Counted from the stretch's first letter, positions 54,885 to 63,293 are shown. The stretch is 64,000 nt of DNA from Polaromonas sp. (GCF_030680935.1 NZ_JAUXUP010000025.1:1-64000), one strand, 5' to 3'. Notes: generated by a model not told the origin, from the sequence alone. Numbers and translations are program-made.

Positions 54885-56429
54885 CTAAACACCCCGGCGC
54901 CGCCGCAGCCAGTGCTCCACACCTTCAAACAGCGCCTCACTGAGCAGCGCCAGCAAGGTGGCGGGCAGGGCGCCGGCCAGCAGCAGCTCGCCATCGTTCA
55001 GCGCCAGGCCGGTCACTATGCGCTCGCCATAACCACCGGCACCAATAAAAGCGGCAATCGTCGCCGTGCCTATGGCAATTGAGGTGGCGGTGCGCACACC
55101 CGCAATGATGGTGGGCAGGGCCAGCGGCAGCTCGACCTCACGCATGCGCTGGGCGGCCGTCATGCCCAGCGCCTGCCCGGCCAGGCGCAGGCCGGCTGAG
55201 ACCTCACCCAGGCCGGTCACGGTGTTGCGCATGATGGGCAGCAGCGCGTAAAGCATCAGCGCAATCAACGCCGGCACGGTACCAATCAGGCCCAGTACAG
55301 AAATCAGCATGGCCAGCAGCGCCAGCGACGGCACGGTTTGCAGCAGGCCGGTGGCGCCCAGCACCACGGCGCGCAGGCGCGGGTGCGGAAACACCCACAC
55401 CGCCAGCGGAATACCCAGCAGCGCTGCGGCGCCGACCGATATCAAAGTCAGCGCCAGGTGCTGCCGCGTCAACCGCGCCAGATCGGGCCCGAAGAGTTTG
55501 GCCCAGAAGCCGCGCTGGCCGGCGTCTTGTGTGGTGCTGGCTGCGGCAGAAGCGCCGCCCGCTTTGGCTGTGAGATGGTCGCGCGCAATCACATCAAACG
55601 CCACACCCTTCAGCTCGGCCCGCGCGTTCATGGCAATCATCGCGGTCTCATTGATGCTGCCCTCCAGCTTTTGCAGCGCCGCCCAGGCCTTGGGAAAGCG
55701 CTGCGGCACATCCAGCCGGTACAGCAGCACCGCGTCATACCGCGGAAAGTACGCCTTGTCGTCGGTCAGCACGCGCAGGCCCAGGTGGCCAATCTTGGCG
55801 TCGGTGGTGTAGATGTCGATCACGTCCACCTGCTTCTGCGCAATCGCGTCATAAGCCAGCCCGTGGTCCAGCGCGACCGGTGTTTGCGGCGCGCCGTACT
55901 GCTGCGCCAGGCCCTTCCAGCCGTCGGCCCGGCCTATGAATTCGTTCGACAGGCCCAGCTTGAGCGCAGGGTGTTTGGCCAGGTCGCTCAGTGATGTGAT
56001 GCCCAGGCGCTGCGCATTGTCTTCACGCATGGCTAGCGCGTAGCCGTCGTTAAACCCCAGCGGCACCGCCACACCCAGGCCCAGCGGCGCCAGCGCGGTA
56101 TTCATCGCCTGCAGTGTCATCGGCGTTTTGCTTTTCAGAATCTCCAGGCTGATGGTGCCCACGTACTCCGGGTAGATGTCAATGCTGCCCGAGCGCAGCG
56201 CCTCATAAACAATGGCGGTGTTGCCCAGGCCCTGCAGCACCGAGGGCGGCGTGGGTGTGTGCGGCGCAGCCGTCTGCGCCAGCACCTGCGCCAGGATGTA
56301 AGACTCGGTGAAGCGTTTGGAGCCTATGCGCAACGTGTCGTTGGCAGGCGGCGCGGCAAAGGCCAGGCTGCTGGCAAGGGCCAGCAGCAGGGCGATGCAG
56401 GTGGTGAGGGCAGGGCGGCGGGGCGTCAT
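54885..56429 (-). CDS. Glycine betaine/choline-type ABC transporter, fused substrate-binding and permease protein
   Basis: The 514-aa fusion has a signal peptide ending about residue 25, then an OpuC/ProX-type binding domain (RIGSKRFTESYILAQVLAQ, GSIDIYPEYVGT, DVIDIYTTDAKI; about 30-290). An OpuB/ProW permease domain follows (LISVGAAALLGIPLAVWV, TVPSLALLAMLISVLGL, TATIAAFIGAGGYGERI; about 325-505). The family takes up osmoprotectants or, for EgtU-like members, ergothioneine. No ATP-binding subunit gene is adjacent on either side, which is unusual. The ATG at 56429 is preferred to the frame opening at 56507. Confidence 0.9.
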   Translation of the reverse strand: MTPRRPALTTCIALLLALASSLAFAAPPANDTLRIGSKRFTESYILAQVLAQTAAPHTPTPPSVLQGLGNTAIVYEALRSGSIDIYPEYVGTISLEILKSKTPMTLQAMNTALAPLGLGVAVPLGFNDGYALAMREDNAQRLGITSLSDLAKHPALKLGLSNEFIGRADGWKGLAQQYGAPQTPVALDHGLAYDAIAQKQVDVIDIYTTDAKIGHLGLRVLTDDKAYFPRYDAVLLYRLDVPQRFPKAWAALQKLEGSINETAMIAMNARAELKGVAFDVIARDHLTAKAGGASAAASTTQDAGQRGFWAKLFGPDLARLTRQHLALTLISVGAAALLGIPLAVWVFPHPRLRAVVLGATGLLQTVPSLALLAMLISVLGLIGTVPALIALMLYALLPIMRNTVTGLGEVSAGLRLAGQALGMTAAQRMREVELPLALPTIIAGVRTATSIAIGTATIAAFIGAGGYGERIVTGLALNDGELLLAGALPATLLALLSEALFEGVEHWLRRRRGV

Positions 56430-56521
56430 GCCGCCAGTATCGCCGCGTCGGCTGCGGCTGCCAACATCCTGTGGCAGACTGCATTCCACCCAAACGCACC
56501 CAACCAACCAACCTACACCCC

Positions 56522-57157
56522 ATGACCATCCAGCTCTACGCCTTCGACACCCCCAACGGCCGCAAGATCAGCGTCGCGCTTGAAGAAATGGGCCTGCCCT
56601 ACGAAGTGCACGTGGTGGACATCACCAAGGGCGAGCAGACCGCGCCCGACTTCCTGAAGATCAGCCCCAACAACAAGATCCCCGCCATCATCGACCCCGA
56701 CGGCCCGGGCGGCCAGCCCATCAGCGTCTTCGAGTCCGGCGCCATCCTGATCTACCTGGCCGAAAAGACCGGCAAATTTTTGCCCAAAGACCCACGCGCC
56801 CGCGTGGCGGTGATGGAGTGGCTGATGTTTCAGATGGGCGGCTTCGGCCCCATGCCCGGCCAGGTGCACCACTTCATCGCACTGAAAGACGAAGCCGACC
56901 GCCGCTACGGCCTGGAGCGCTTCATGGCCGAGACCCAACGCCTCTACGGCGTGATGGACCGCCGCCTGGCCGACCACGCCTTCTTCGCAGGCGAAGAAAT
57001 CTCAATAGCCGACTTCGCCATCGTCGGCTGGGTCTGGCGGCATGAGCGGCACAAGGTTGATCTGGCGGATTTTCCGCATGTGTTGCGGTGGTACCGGGGG
57101 ATGATGGCGCGGGATGGGGTGGGGCGGGGGTTTGGGGTGGGGTTGAAAGGTGATTAG
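56522..57157 (+). CDS. Glutathione S-transferase (YfcG-like, nu class)
   Basis: The 211-aa GST has the N-terminal thioredoxin fold with FDTPNGRKISVALEEMGLPY (the TPNG-K glutathione site of YfcG/nu-class enzymes), PNNKIPAI and VFESGAILIYLAEK. An all-helical C-terminal domain with ISIADFAIVGWVWRH follows. Such enzymes act as disulfide-bond reductases. The last 190 bases of the gene are found again, slightly changed, at 58188-58376. The ATG at 56522 gives the canonical start; the frame opens at 56471. Confidence 0.93.
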   Translation: MTIQLYAFDTPNGRKISVALEEMGLPYEVHVVDITKGEQTAPDFLKISPNNKIPAIIDPDGPGGQPISVFESGAILIYLAEKTGKFLPKDPRARVAVMEWLMFQMGGFGPMPGQVHHFIALKDEADRRYGLERFMAETQRLYGVMDRRLADHAFFAGEEISIADFAIVGWVWRHERHKVDLADFPHVLRWYRGMMARDGVGRGFGVGLKGD

Positions 57158-57201
57158 CAGAAGGGATTTCCGCTCAGGACACGCCGAGTACACGCTGCAT
57201 A

Positions 57202-58131
57202 TCAGCGTAAGACACCTGTGGCCACGGCCTTCTGGCGTTTCAATTCGTCGAGGGTCTTCCCGCTGGAATCCTTCCACTCCATCCAGCCGTTCGAACTGCG
57301 ACCCAGTACGACGTCAGAGGCTCCGCTAGGGGATCCGAAAAGCACATCTCGCTGGAACACGTAGGACTCACCGTCTAATCTGAGATCGCCAATATCAATC
57401 AGGCGTTGCCTATTCTTTCCAGCAGACATTGGGATCATGCTTTTTGCAACGTCTGCGCGGGCACGAGAACCTTTAAGAATCACCATGCCCTCTTCGGTGT
57501 AATCACCTACCGCTTCAACGCCGGCACCCTTACAACGAACTGAGACTTGCGCATCGGGCTTCGTGGCAATTTCCAAGTGTGCGCCGCCTGGCCCATCCAT
57601 CACGTCACGGCGAGTTGCAAGTGGCTCAAAAACAGGTTGCCCCATCGTTGCTACGAGCGTACGAATGGTGTCAAAAATTTCCTGGCAGTCCGCTTCGAGC
57701 CACGCTGGCGTGTGCGGTTTGGAGCCGGCATTTCCGTTTTCAACCAAATAACGCTGGGCCGAGTTGGCTTGTTGAATCCCGCGCCACTCAAGGTACATGG
57801 CGTGGGTTTGGGTAAGACTATGCGTGAGAGAAATAGCTACAAGAGCCCGGTTCCAAAATTCCCGCTTCGGATCAAGATCATGTTCATTCAGTCTTTTCCC
57901 TAGCGCGCCAGTCTGACCAATATAGACGGCTGGCCGATCCTTCTCTTCGTCATCGCCGATCAGATAGTAGACGCCGACTTGCCGCGATTCGGGCATCTGC
58001 AAGAACTGTGACATCAATGGGCGCGGTACCTCGATGACTTGCACGATGTTCGTCGTGAGTGCTGCAACTCTGATACCCCGTGGGTCGCCTGCAGGCAGAA
58101 ATATTTGAATGGTGCGTGGACGTTGCGTCAT
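57202..58131 (-). CDS. GIY-YIG nuclease family protein with DUF4357 domain
   Basis: The 309-aa protein has a GIY-YIG domain with VGVYYLIG, VYIGQTGALGKRLNEHD (about 52-90, with the catalytic Tyr, Arg-equivalent and following His) and a downstream conserved Glu/Asn block (AMYLEWRGIQ). The C-terminal DUF4357 domain (SDVVLGRSSNGWMEWKDSSG) ends the protein. The family is often found in accessory regions; its function is unknown and nuclease activity is inferred. The gene is visibly lower in GC than its neighbours and sits exactly between the GST gene and a second copy of the GST 3' end. Confidence 0.88.
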   Translation of the reverse strand: MTQRPRTIQIFLPAGDPRGIRVAALTTNIVQVIEVPRPLMSQFLQMPESRQVGVYYLIGDDEEKDRPAVYIGQTGALGKRLNEHDLDPKREFWNRALVAISLTHSLTQTHAMYLEWRGIQQANSAQRYLVENGNAGSKPHTPAWLEADCQEIFDTIRTLVATMGQPVFEPLATRRDVMDGPGGAHLEIATKPDAQVSVRCKGAGVEAVGDYTEEGMVILKGSRARADVAKSMIPMSAGKNRQRLIDIGDLRLDGESYVFQRDVLFGSPSGASDVVLGRSSNGWMEWKDSSGKTLDELKRQKAVATGVLR

Positions 58132-58184
58132 AGCCCATTATCGTTGCCAGGCATGGGATGTAAACCTAGCGGCTTGAGTTTGAG

Positions 58185-58391
58185 TTGGGCCGCCGTCTGA
58201 TGGACTACGCCTTTTCCGCAGGCGAAGAAATCTCGATAGCCGACTTCGCCATCGTCGGTTGGGTCTGGCGGCACGAGCGGCACAAGATCGACCTGGCGGA
58301 TTTCTCGAACGTGTTGCGCTGGTGCAGGGGGATGATGGCGCGGGATGGGGTGGGGCGGGGGTTTGGGGTGAGGTTGAATCGCGTGCTGTAA
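58185..58391 (+). pseudogene. Duplicated 3' fragment of a glutathione S-transferase gene
   Basis: The translated segment (about 64 codons) matches the last third of the neighbouring GST, from RRL-D-AF-AGEEISIADFAIV to RGFGV. I count roughly 16 differences over about 170 bases. There is no start codon with a ribosome site and no N-terminal thioredoxin domain, so it cannot be a functional GST. The remainder of the gap 58132-58495 holds nothing else I can support. It may mark an insertion that duplicated, or carried, the gene end. Confidence 0.85.
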
Positions 58392-58495
58392 GCCACTAGC
58401 TAGTCGCTTGGTTGTGCTGCAAGAGAGCATGGCACGTAAGAGGGTGATGGCCTTGCATCCTCATCAAAGCAAGTATCTAGCGGGTTTCCAGAGGG

Positions 58496-59383
58496 TCAAC
58501 TCAAAGCTTTGGCCAAAATGCCCCAAGATAGGTCGTACCCCACGACTTTCCTTTCTATGCGATATGCAGGGATGTTGGGGGCTGCTGAGGTGACGCCCAA
58601 AGCTGCTGCCAAACTGTTTGGAGATGGTGAAAATATACTGTTCATCAAGCCGGGAGCGGGCGGCGGGGAAGTCGTTACGCCCAGCATTGCTGCTAGGCTA
58701 TTTCTATTTGGATCGGGGCTAAAGGCGAAGCTTGCCGGTGCCGGTGCCGGAGCTGGAGTAATGGGAATTTTCTCTTCCACGTAAACTGGAGACAAGAATT
58801 TCCAGTTCTCGCGTTGAAGTTGTGACCGAAACTCGGGGGTGGCGCGTCCAACGCCTGACCCAATTTTTTCCTCTAGCTTGGCTACTCTATGTATTGGCAT
58901 TCCAATTGCAGAAAGTATTGAGCCAGCACGAGGCCCAATTCTTGCGACTGTTAGGGTGTCGTAGTGAATGACGATCCTGCATTTTGGCTTTAAGTCACCA
59001 ACTGAACCTCCCAGAACTCCCATCATGTCTACGGCAGATTTGGCATAGAACGCAGCAGTTAGCACTTCTTCTGCCGCGCCGGCCTTGGCGGGGAAGTAAG
59101 CGAACAAACCGTCCCCTGCGTATTCAACTTGCTGTTCATCTGCGCCGTAGTCTTGCGTGATTCGGTCCACAGTCGAGAGAAAAGTATGGGCTAGTTTTAG
59201 ATAAGTCGCATGACGTTTTCCCAAAAGCAATCTTGTGGACCCAACGAGATCGATCTTCATGATGAAGAATGGTTTATTTGTCCCTTCACCTCTCTTTAAG
59301 TCTGACGGAGCTTTCTCAACAAGCGCATCTGACGCTTCCATGAAGTGTCGATCTAATAGTTCTCGGACCCTCTTTAATGACAT
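58496..59383 (-). CDS. Class III nucleotide cyclase, Pycsar-type (PycC) candidate
   Basis: The protein is 295 aa from the ATG at 59383 (GAGG six bases upstream). The cyclase domain (about residues 35-195) holds both metal-binding Asp motifs: FFIMKIDLVGSTRLLLG and EYAGDGLFAYFP. A proline-rich C-terminal tail contains two copies of an FSPxPN-SLAAxLGVT motif about 30 residues apart and ends YDLSWGILAKAL. It starts 8 bases after a small membrane-protein gene. That pairing is the two-gene Pycsar anti-phage arrangement (uridylate/cytidylate cyclase plus membrane effector). Ordinary adenylate or guanylate cyclase function cannot be excluded. Confidence 0.72.
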   Translation of the reverse strand: MSLKRVRELLDRHFMEASDALVEKAPSDLKRGEGTNKPFFIMKIDLVGSTRLLLGKRHATYLKLAHTFLSTVDRITQDYGADEQQVEYAGDGLFAYFPAKAGAAEEVLTAAFYAKSAVDMMGVLGGSVGDLKPKCRIVIHYDTLTVARIGPRAGSILSAIGMPIHRVAKLEEKIGSGVGRATPEFRSQLQRENWKFLSPVYVEEKIPITPAPAPAPASFAFSPDPNRNSLAAMLGVTTSPPPAPGLMNSIFSPSPNSLAAALGVTSAAPNIPAYRIERKVVGYDLSWGILAKALS

Positions 59384-59391
59384 AGAAGCCT

Positions 59392-59946
59392 CTAGGAACC
59401 GTATCTTGCAAATAGGTAAATAACGCAGCCAGTCAGCACCCAGACTTCCGCGAACCCAATGCCCCAACGCAACAATCGAATTTTTACTTCGCGGATATAG
59501 CAGAGCTTCATATGCTCAAAAGTTAGTTCATTCAATATTTCTGCGTCGTTTTTCGGGAGCTCCGCCACTGCATCTGAAACCTTCTTAAGCGAAGCGATGA
59601 CTGACCGCCTCAGCAGTGCATCCGAATAACCAAAATTGAACAAACCTCCGCGATAAAAAGTCCCAGTAAAATTTTTATGGTCCAAGATATGGAGCGAAGG
59701 GTTATCCAATGGTGCCAATCCCCTTATTAAGGACAGGAGAGACACAGCCCACGTACCGAAGAAAAGAGCCCCCAGGAAATAGCCACAACCTCGCGGTTCA
59801 ATTGACTCCAATGAGTCGAATATGCTGCCTGCCCCGGTTAGGGGGGCCAACAGAAGGACCAGAATAGCCCCGCATTTGACGTCTAAAGCTCTTATCGTCA
59901 ATTGGCAGTCATCAATTGACGCCTTGGCGAAATCAGTTCGTGTCAT
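59392..59946 (-). CDS. Small membrane protein, PycTM-like cyclic-nucleotide effector candidate
   Basis: The 184-aa protein has an N-terminal helix (TIRALDVKCGAILVLLLAPL) leading into membrane segment 1 (about 23-42) and a second segment (GYFLGALFFGTWAVSLLSL, about 54-72). A charged region with FYRGGLFNFGYSD follows, then a long helix with EHMKLCYIREVKIRLLRW and a final segment (about 160-180). This layout matches my recollection of Pycsar PycTM effectors, which depolarise the membrane when cCMP or cUMP is made. AAGGA precedes the ATG. It is first in the pair with the cyclase. Confidence 0.62.
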   Translation of the reverse strand: MTRTDFAKASIDDCQLTIRALDVKCGAILVLLLAPLTGAGSIFDSLESIEPRGCGYFLGALFFGTWAVSLLSLIRGLAPLDNPSLHILDHKNFTGTFYRGGLFNFGYSDALLRRSVIASLKKVSDAVAELPKNDAEILNELTFEHMKLCYIREVKIRLLRWGIGFAEVWVLTGCVIYLFARYGS

Positions 59947-59965
59947 GTTGACTTAATTCCTTTCG

Positions 59966-60034
59966 ATAGCCGACCCTCTCGGTTATGAGATTGCAAGCGG
60001 ACGGTGTCTGATTGAGATTGTATTCACACCGTCC
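59966..60034. promoter_or_regulatory. Two inverted repeats upstream of the cyclase/effector pair
   Basis: ATAGCCGA/TCGGTTAT (59966-59986, 5-base spacer, one mismatch) lies 20 bases before the effector ATG. GGACGGTGT/ACACCGTCC (59999-60034, perfect 9-bp arms, 18-base loop) follows. The second could stop transcription from the upstream DUF2806-like gene; the first looks like an operator. No T-run is present. Confidence 0.5.
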
Positions 60035-60076
60035 AGTCCCACTAGCCGCAACTTCACATCAAGACCTACCTGGGCA

Positions 60077-61150
60077 CTAAGCATCGGGAGGACTTCCCAC
60101 TATCTCAGCCGTTGGCGGAAATATTTCCACTTCGTTTTCACCAGCTCTGGACGTGGGAGTGTCGATGATGTCAGCAATGAACACCTTGAAGTCTGCTCGG
60201 GCCAGTACCTCACCGAGGCTCCTAAGAAAGGTTTCTTTTGCCGGGGTCTGAATGAGGGACATCAGACTTCGACCCAATTTTGTTAACTGATAAAAACTAA
60301 GCTTCGTGGTTTTTGTTGGGTCGGTTGTGTACGCTATGAGTCCCCTGTTTTGGCACACCACCAACAAATGCAAATATCTGCCATCTGGTGCTGGGAAAGG
60401 TGGGGCATTGTCCCTGTATCCCATCGTGGAGACCCCAGAAAGAATACCTAACTCCTCAAGCATAGATAACTCGTTTCCCGGAAGCCCATTTTTTATTTCT
60501 TCCGGCAACCCCAACTTTGCCCATGTTCGCCCATAGATGACATAACCTTTTTCTGTTGTAACTGCCGCCAATCGTTCAATTAGGTCCGCCTCATCCTGGG
60601 AAATGCTCCGAAGAAAGTCCATGGTTCTATAGCTGAATGCCCCAGGCGCTTTCAGTTCTCCTGCCAGTACGTGACCCCAAAGTTGCTGCATCGACTCAGA
60701 CGACATTCCGCCTGCTGAGTCTCTCCAGCGATAAAACCAATCCGTATCAATTTCTTTCTCGGGCGGGATACTTGGGTCTTCTCTCAACAGCTTTTCTGCA
60801 TGTGTGATTGCTTTTTCAACGTTGACTTCTTTCCTTAGATATTCCAACTTTTGAGTGGTTGTGATTCGCTGCTCAAAATCAACGATGTCAAAAATGGGCT
60901 CTACCTTCGTTGTTGGTGAATTAACTGGATCACCTTCAATCAACAGCGTTGCGCTGGAGCGAGTTTGAGCGGTCTCTTTTAACTTTACAATTTGCGCCTC
61001 AGCCGCAGCTATAGCTATGAGTCGATGTGCTGTAGCCGCAGTCTCTGCGGAGGATGTCCTGGTTATTTGCCAAGGTCGTATCAGCCCCGTGCCACTTTTT
61101 TCAATAAGTTCTACCAGACGTATTAGCAGGTCTTCACCAGGCCATCCCAT
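60077..61150 (-). CDS. DUF2806-like protein of unknown function
   Basis: The 357-aa soluble protein has an N-terminal amphipathic helical part with a coiled-coil-like stretch (about 40-65). Its central block WFYRWRDSAGGMSSESMQQLWGHVLAGE (about 140-166, in parts WFYRWRDSAG and QLWGHVLAGE) is what I recall as DUF2806/TIGR03899. A C-terminal winged-helix-like region follows. It lies upstream of the Pycsar-like pair on the same strand, separated by 130 bases with hairpins. Codon use and low GC match that pair, not the host genes. A defence role is only suggested by position. Confidence 0.65.
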   Translation of the reverse strand: MGWPGEDLLIRLVELIEKSGTGLIRPWQITRTSSAETAATAHRLIAIAAAEAQIVKLKETAQTRSSATLLIEGDPVNSPTTKVEPIFDIVDFEQRITTTQKLEYLRKEVNVEKAITHAEKLLREDPSIPPEKEIDTDWFYRWRDSAGGMSSESMQQLWGHVLAGELKAPGAFSYRTMDFLRSISQDEADLIERLAAVTTEKGYVIYGRTWAKLGLPEEIKNGLPGNELSMLEELGILSGVSTMGYRDNAPPFPAPDGRYLHLLVVCQNRGLIAYTTDPTKTTKLSFYQLTKLGRSLMSLIQTPAKETFLRSLGEVLARADFKVFIADIIDTPTSRAGENEVEIFPPTAEIVGSPPDA

Positions 61151-61392
61151 ATAGGTCTTTCTTTGTCAAATTTGCTTCATCTTATAAGTTACGGCTCTGG
61201 CAGTCCATAAACGGCCGAATTGGGACAGTTGCGAAACGTTGCCCTGCACCTTAGGCTTCAACGGTCTAAACAGCTCTTAAGTGCGCCTTTTTGATGACTC
61301 GGGTACGCTCCGGTCATCGCGTTAGTCGCTACCGCGGCGGTTAAAAAGCAAGTTTGAGCAAACGCAGAAAAGTCATTTGTGGAGAGCCCAAC

Positions 61393-61629
61393 ATGCAACG
61401 CAGAAACCTAGTCCTGGCCGCAGCCGCCTTCGCAGCAAGCGCCGCCCGCGCCCAACAACACTCCGGCGCCCACCACTCCCTGCCGGTCGCCCCTTCCTCC
61501 CCCGACCCATACGCCAAGTTGCAAGGCGGGGTGCCGCACCACATGACGCCCGAGCAGCCAAGTCAGCGCGTCACCGACAGTCCTGCGCCGGCTGGGCCGC
61601 GCGGGCGCTGGGTGGCGCGGGCTGCTTAG
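61393..61629 (+). pseudogene. Short secreted protein, probably a truncated N-terminal fragment
   Basis: The 78-aa frame starts MQRRNLVLAAAAFAASAARAQQ, a clear signal peptide, then a His/Pro-rich stretch ending SPAPAGPRGRWVARAA and stop. The end looks like the point where larger secreted beta-propeller proteins of this group continue, so this may be a remnant. GAGAGCCCAAC precedes the ATG. The 240 bases between this and the DUF2806-like gene hold only A/T-richer spacer and presumably that gene's promoter. Confidence 0.45.
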
Positions 61630-61675
61630 TCGAGCTTGCTTGGGTTCATCTAAGCACTATGACCATCGCGACCCC

Positions 61676-61906
61676 CTAAGTCGGCTCGCGCCGAACGCGC
61701 GGTGGCTCTGACGAAGCAGGCGGGCGCTTGTCTGCAAATAGAAGGTACAGCAGGCAGAGTGGGCTGAAGATGAGGATAAGAACGAACCATACCCATTTGC
61801 CGTTTTTTGCTGCGCTCACCATTGACCATATCCACAGCACCACGAGGCCGAGTGCCACCAGCAAAACCGCAACTAAGAAAAGCAGCCAATCGTCCATCGA
61901 ATCCAC
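61676..61906 (-). CDS. Small PLDc_N-like two-helix membrane protein
   Basis: The 76-aa protein has two membrane helices (about residues 8-30 and 37-57) joined by SAAKNGKWVW, with PLCLLYLLF in the second. This is the phospholipase D/nuclease N-terminal (PLDc_N) pattern common in small envelope proteins. Function is unknown. It ends in a charged, Arg-rich tail. ATG 61906 is used; no close operon partner exists. Confidence 0.65.
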   Translation of the reverse strand: MDSMDDWLLFLVAVLLVALGLVVLWIWSMVSAAKNGKWVWFVLILIFSPLCLLYLLFADKRPPASSEPPRVRREPT

Positions 61907-62021
61907 TCCCTCCGCAATTCTCTTTGGTTTCCCCTGCGAACGCTAGAGAGATCGAAGCGGCCTTCAAGGCGTTGATACGGGCGGCAGTGGCGGTCAACAA
62001 GGCTTAGTACGGACGCTTGGT

Positions 62022-62072
62022 CGCTAGTGTTTTGATAGCTGATTGTGTAGATGCCGTAAGGGCCGGCGGTCA
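62022..62072 (+). repeat. Degenerate interspersed repeat copy
   Basis: CGCTAGTGTTTTGATAGCTG followed by GTAAGGGCCGGCGGTCA resembles the family. It abuts and slightly overlaps the stop of the hydrolase gene on the other strand. Confidence 0.5.
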
Positions 62073-63098
62073 GTTCAATGCCTTGTCAAAAAACGCAGGA
62101 AGCTCACGCTGCAACCGGCCCAGAAACGCAGCGCGGTCAAAGCCCGGCGGGTTGGCGCCAAGGTCGCCGTCTTCGGACGGGATGGCCATGGTGGGCGTGT
62201 CCTGAAACGCGAAGTGCCAGGCATTGGGCACCCGGTGCATGTCAACACCGGGCACATTCGCGGCAACCCATTCGGCATGAAAGCGCGGCACCAGAAAGCG
62301 GTCCAACTGCGCCCCGTACACCGCCACAGGGATGCGGATTTGTGCCAGCGAAGCGGCATTGAACAAGGCCCCCATGGGCGCCATGGCCACCACAGCCCGC
62401 ACGCGGGTATCGGTCAAAGACGGCAGGGGCGGCGAAGCGGCGGCATTGGGGGTGCCGGGCGCGATCGCCTGGCCTGTGCTGCAAAAAATCGGGTCAGCGG
62501 CCCGCGCGGCGCTGCAGTGCGTGTCGAAGCGTGCCGGCTCGGCCCGGCCACCCGCCAGGGCCAGAACGGTGTAGCCACCGGCCGAATGCCCCAAGGCGCC
62601 GATACGTGGCCCCTTGGCGTCGCTGGCGATGCGGTCCTTCCAGTCCGGGTCGCGCAGCAAGGCGTCGATCACGCGCGAAGCCTGCCGCGGCCGCTCGGTG
62701 ACATAACGCTCCAGGCTGCCCCCACGCAAGGAGCGGTCCTGCCAGTTGTCGCCGGGGTGGCGCAATGCGGCCACCAGGTAGCCTTGCTGCGCCAGCGCCT
62801 CGGCCAGGCTACTGTGCGCGAGTTCACTGCCACCGGTGCCGTGACTCAGGAGGATCAGGCCCTTGACCTTGGCCTCGGGCGCGGCCCGCATGGCCACGTT
62901 CACAGTAAACGGCCCCATGGCGATGGTGCGCGCGTCTGCCTGCGTGGGGTAATACAGGGCCGCCACGATGGGCGCGGGGTCTGCCGGGGTGCCGGCAATG
63001 GTGATCTGGCGCCAGCCGGCTTGTGCAGCCATGGCTTGGGCCGCCGTCAGAAGCAGGCTGCAAAAAACGAGAGTGATGGGGCGCGGTGACAGGTACAT
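62070..63098 (-). CDS. Secreted alpha/beta hydrolase (COG4188-like, PAF acetylhydrolase/dienelactone hydrolase type)
   Basis: The 342-aa precursor has a signal peptide ending near AMAAQA (about residue 25), an LLSHGTGGS oxyanion region (about 82-90), the nucleophile elbow GHSAGGYTVL (about 169-178) and late Asp/His candidates in VYGAQLDRFL and HRVPNAWHF. It probably hydrolyses small esters in the periplasm. It stands alone, and its 3' end touches a repeat copy. Confidence 0.88.
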   Translation of the reverse strand: MYLSPRPITLVFCSLLLTAAQAMAAQAGWRQITIAGTPADPAPIVAALYYPTQADARTIAMGPFTVNVAMRAAPEAKVKGLILLSHGTGGSELAHSSLAEALAQQGYLVAALRHPGDNWQDRSLRGGSLERYVTERPRQASRVIDALLRDPDWKDRIASDAKGPRIGALGHSAGGYTVLALAGGRAEPARFDTHCSAARAADPIFCSTGQAIAPGTPNAAASPPLPSLTDTRVRAVVAMAPMGALFNAASLAQIRIPVAVYGAQLDRFLVPRFHAEWVAANVPGVDMHRVPNAWHFAFQDTPTMAIPSEDGDLGANPPGFDRAAFLGRLQRELPAFFDKALN

Positions 63099-63293
63099 GT
63101 TGAGCTCCGGTGGTGTTGAGGGGGTTGCAACTGGAGGCGATGGTAGGTGCGCAAAGGACGGCGCTGGGGTGGAATGCGACGGAACGGCGGGACAGCGGCG
63201 CGAGATGCTGATTTATGCGGATGAAAGGTGTACGTCTGGCGCCGGGTAGCCGCGTGGTGCGGGCGCGCGACGGCGCCGGTGGCTGGGTCTGAC

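Noticed and set aside
58185..58391. Independent small GST-like gene
   Set aside because: It lacks the thioredoxin domain and a credible start; it is a duplicated fragment.
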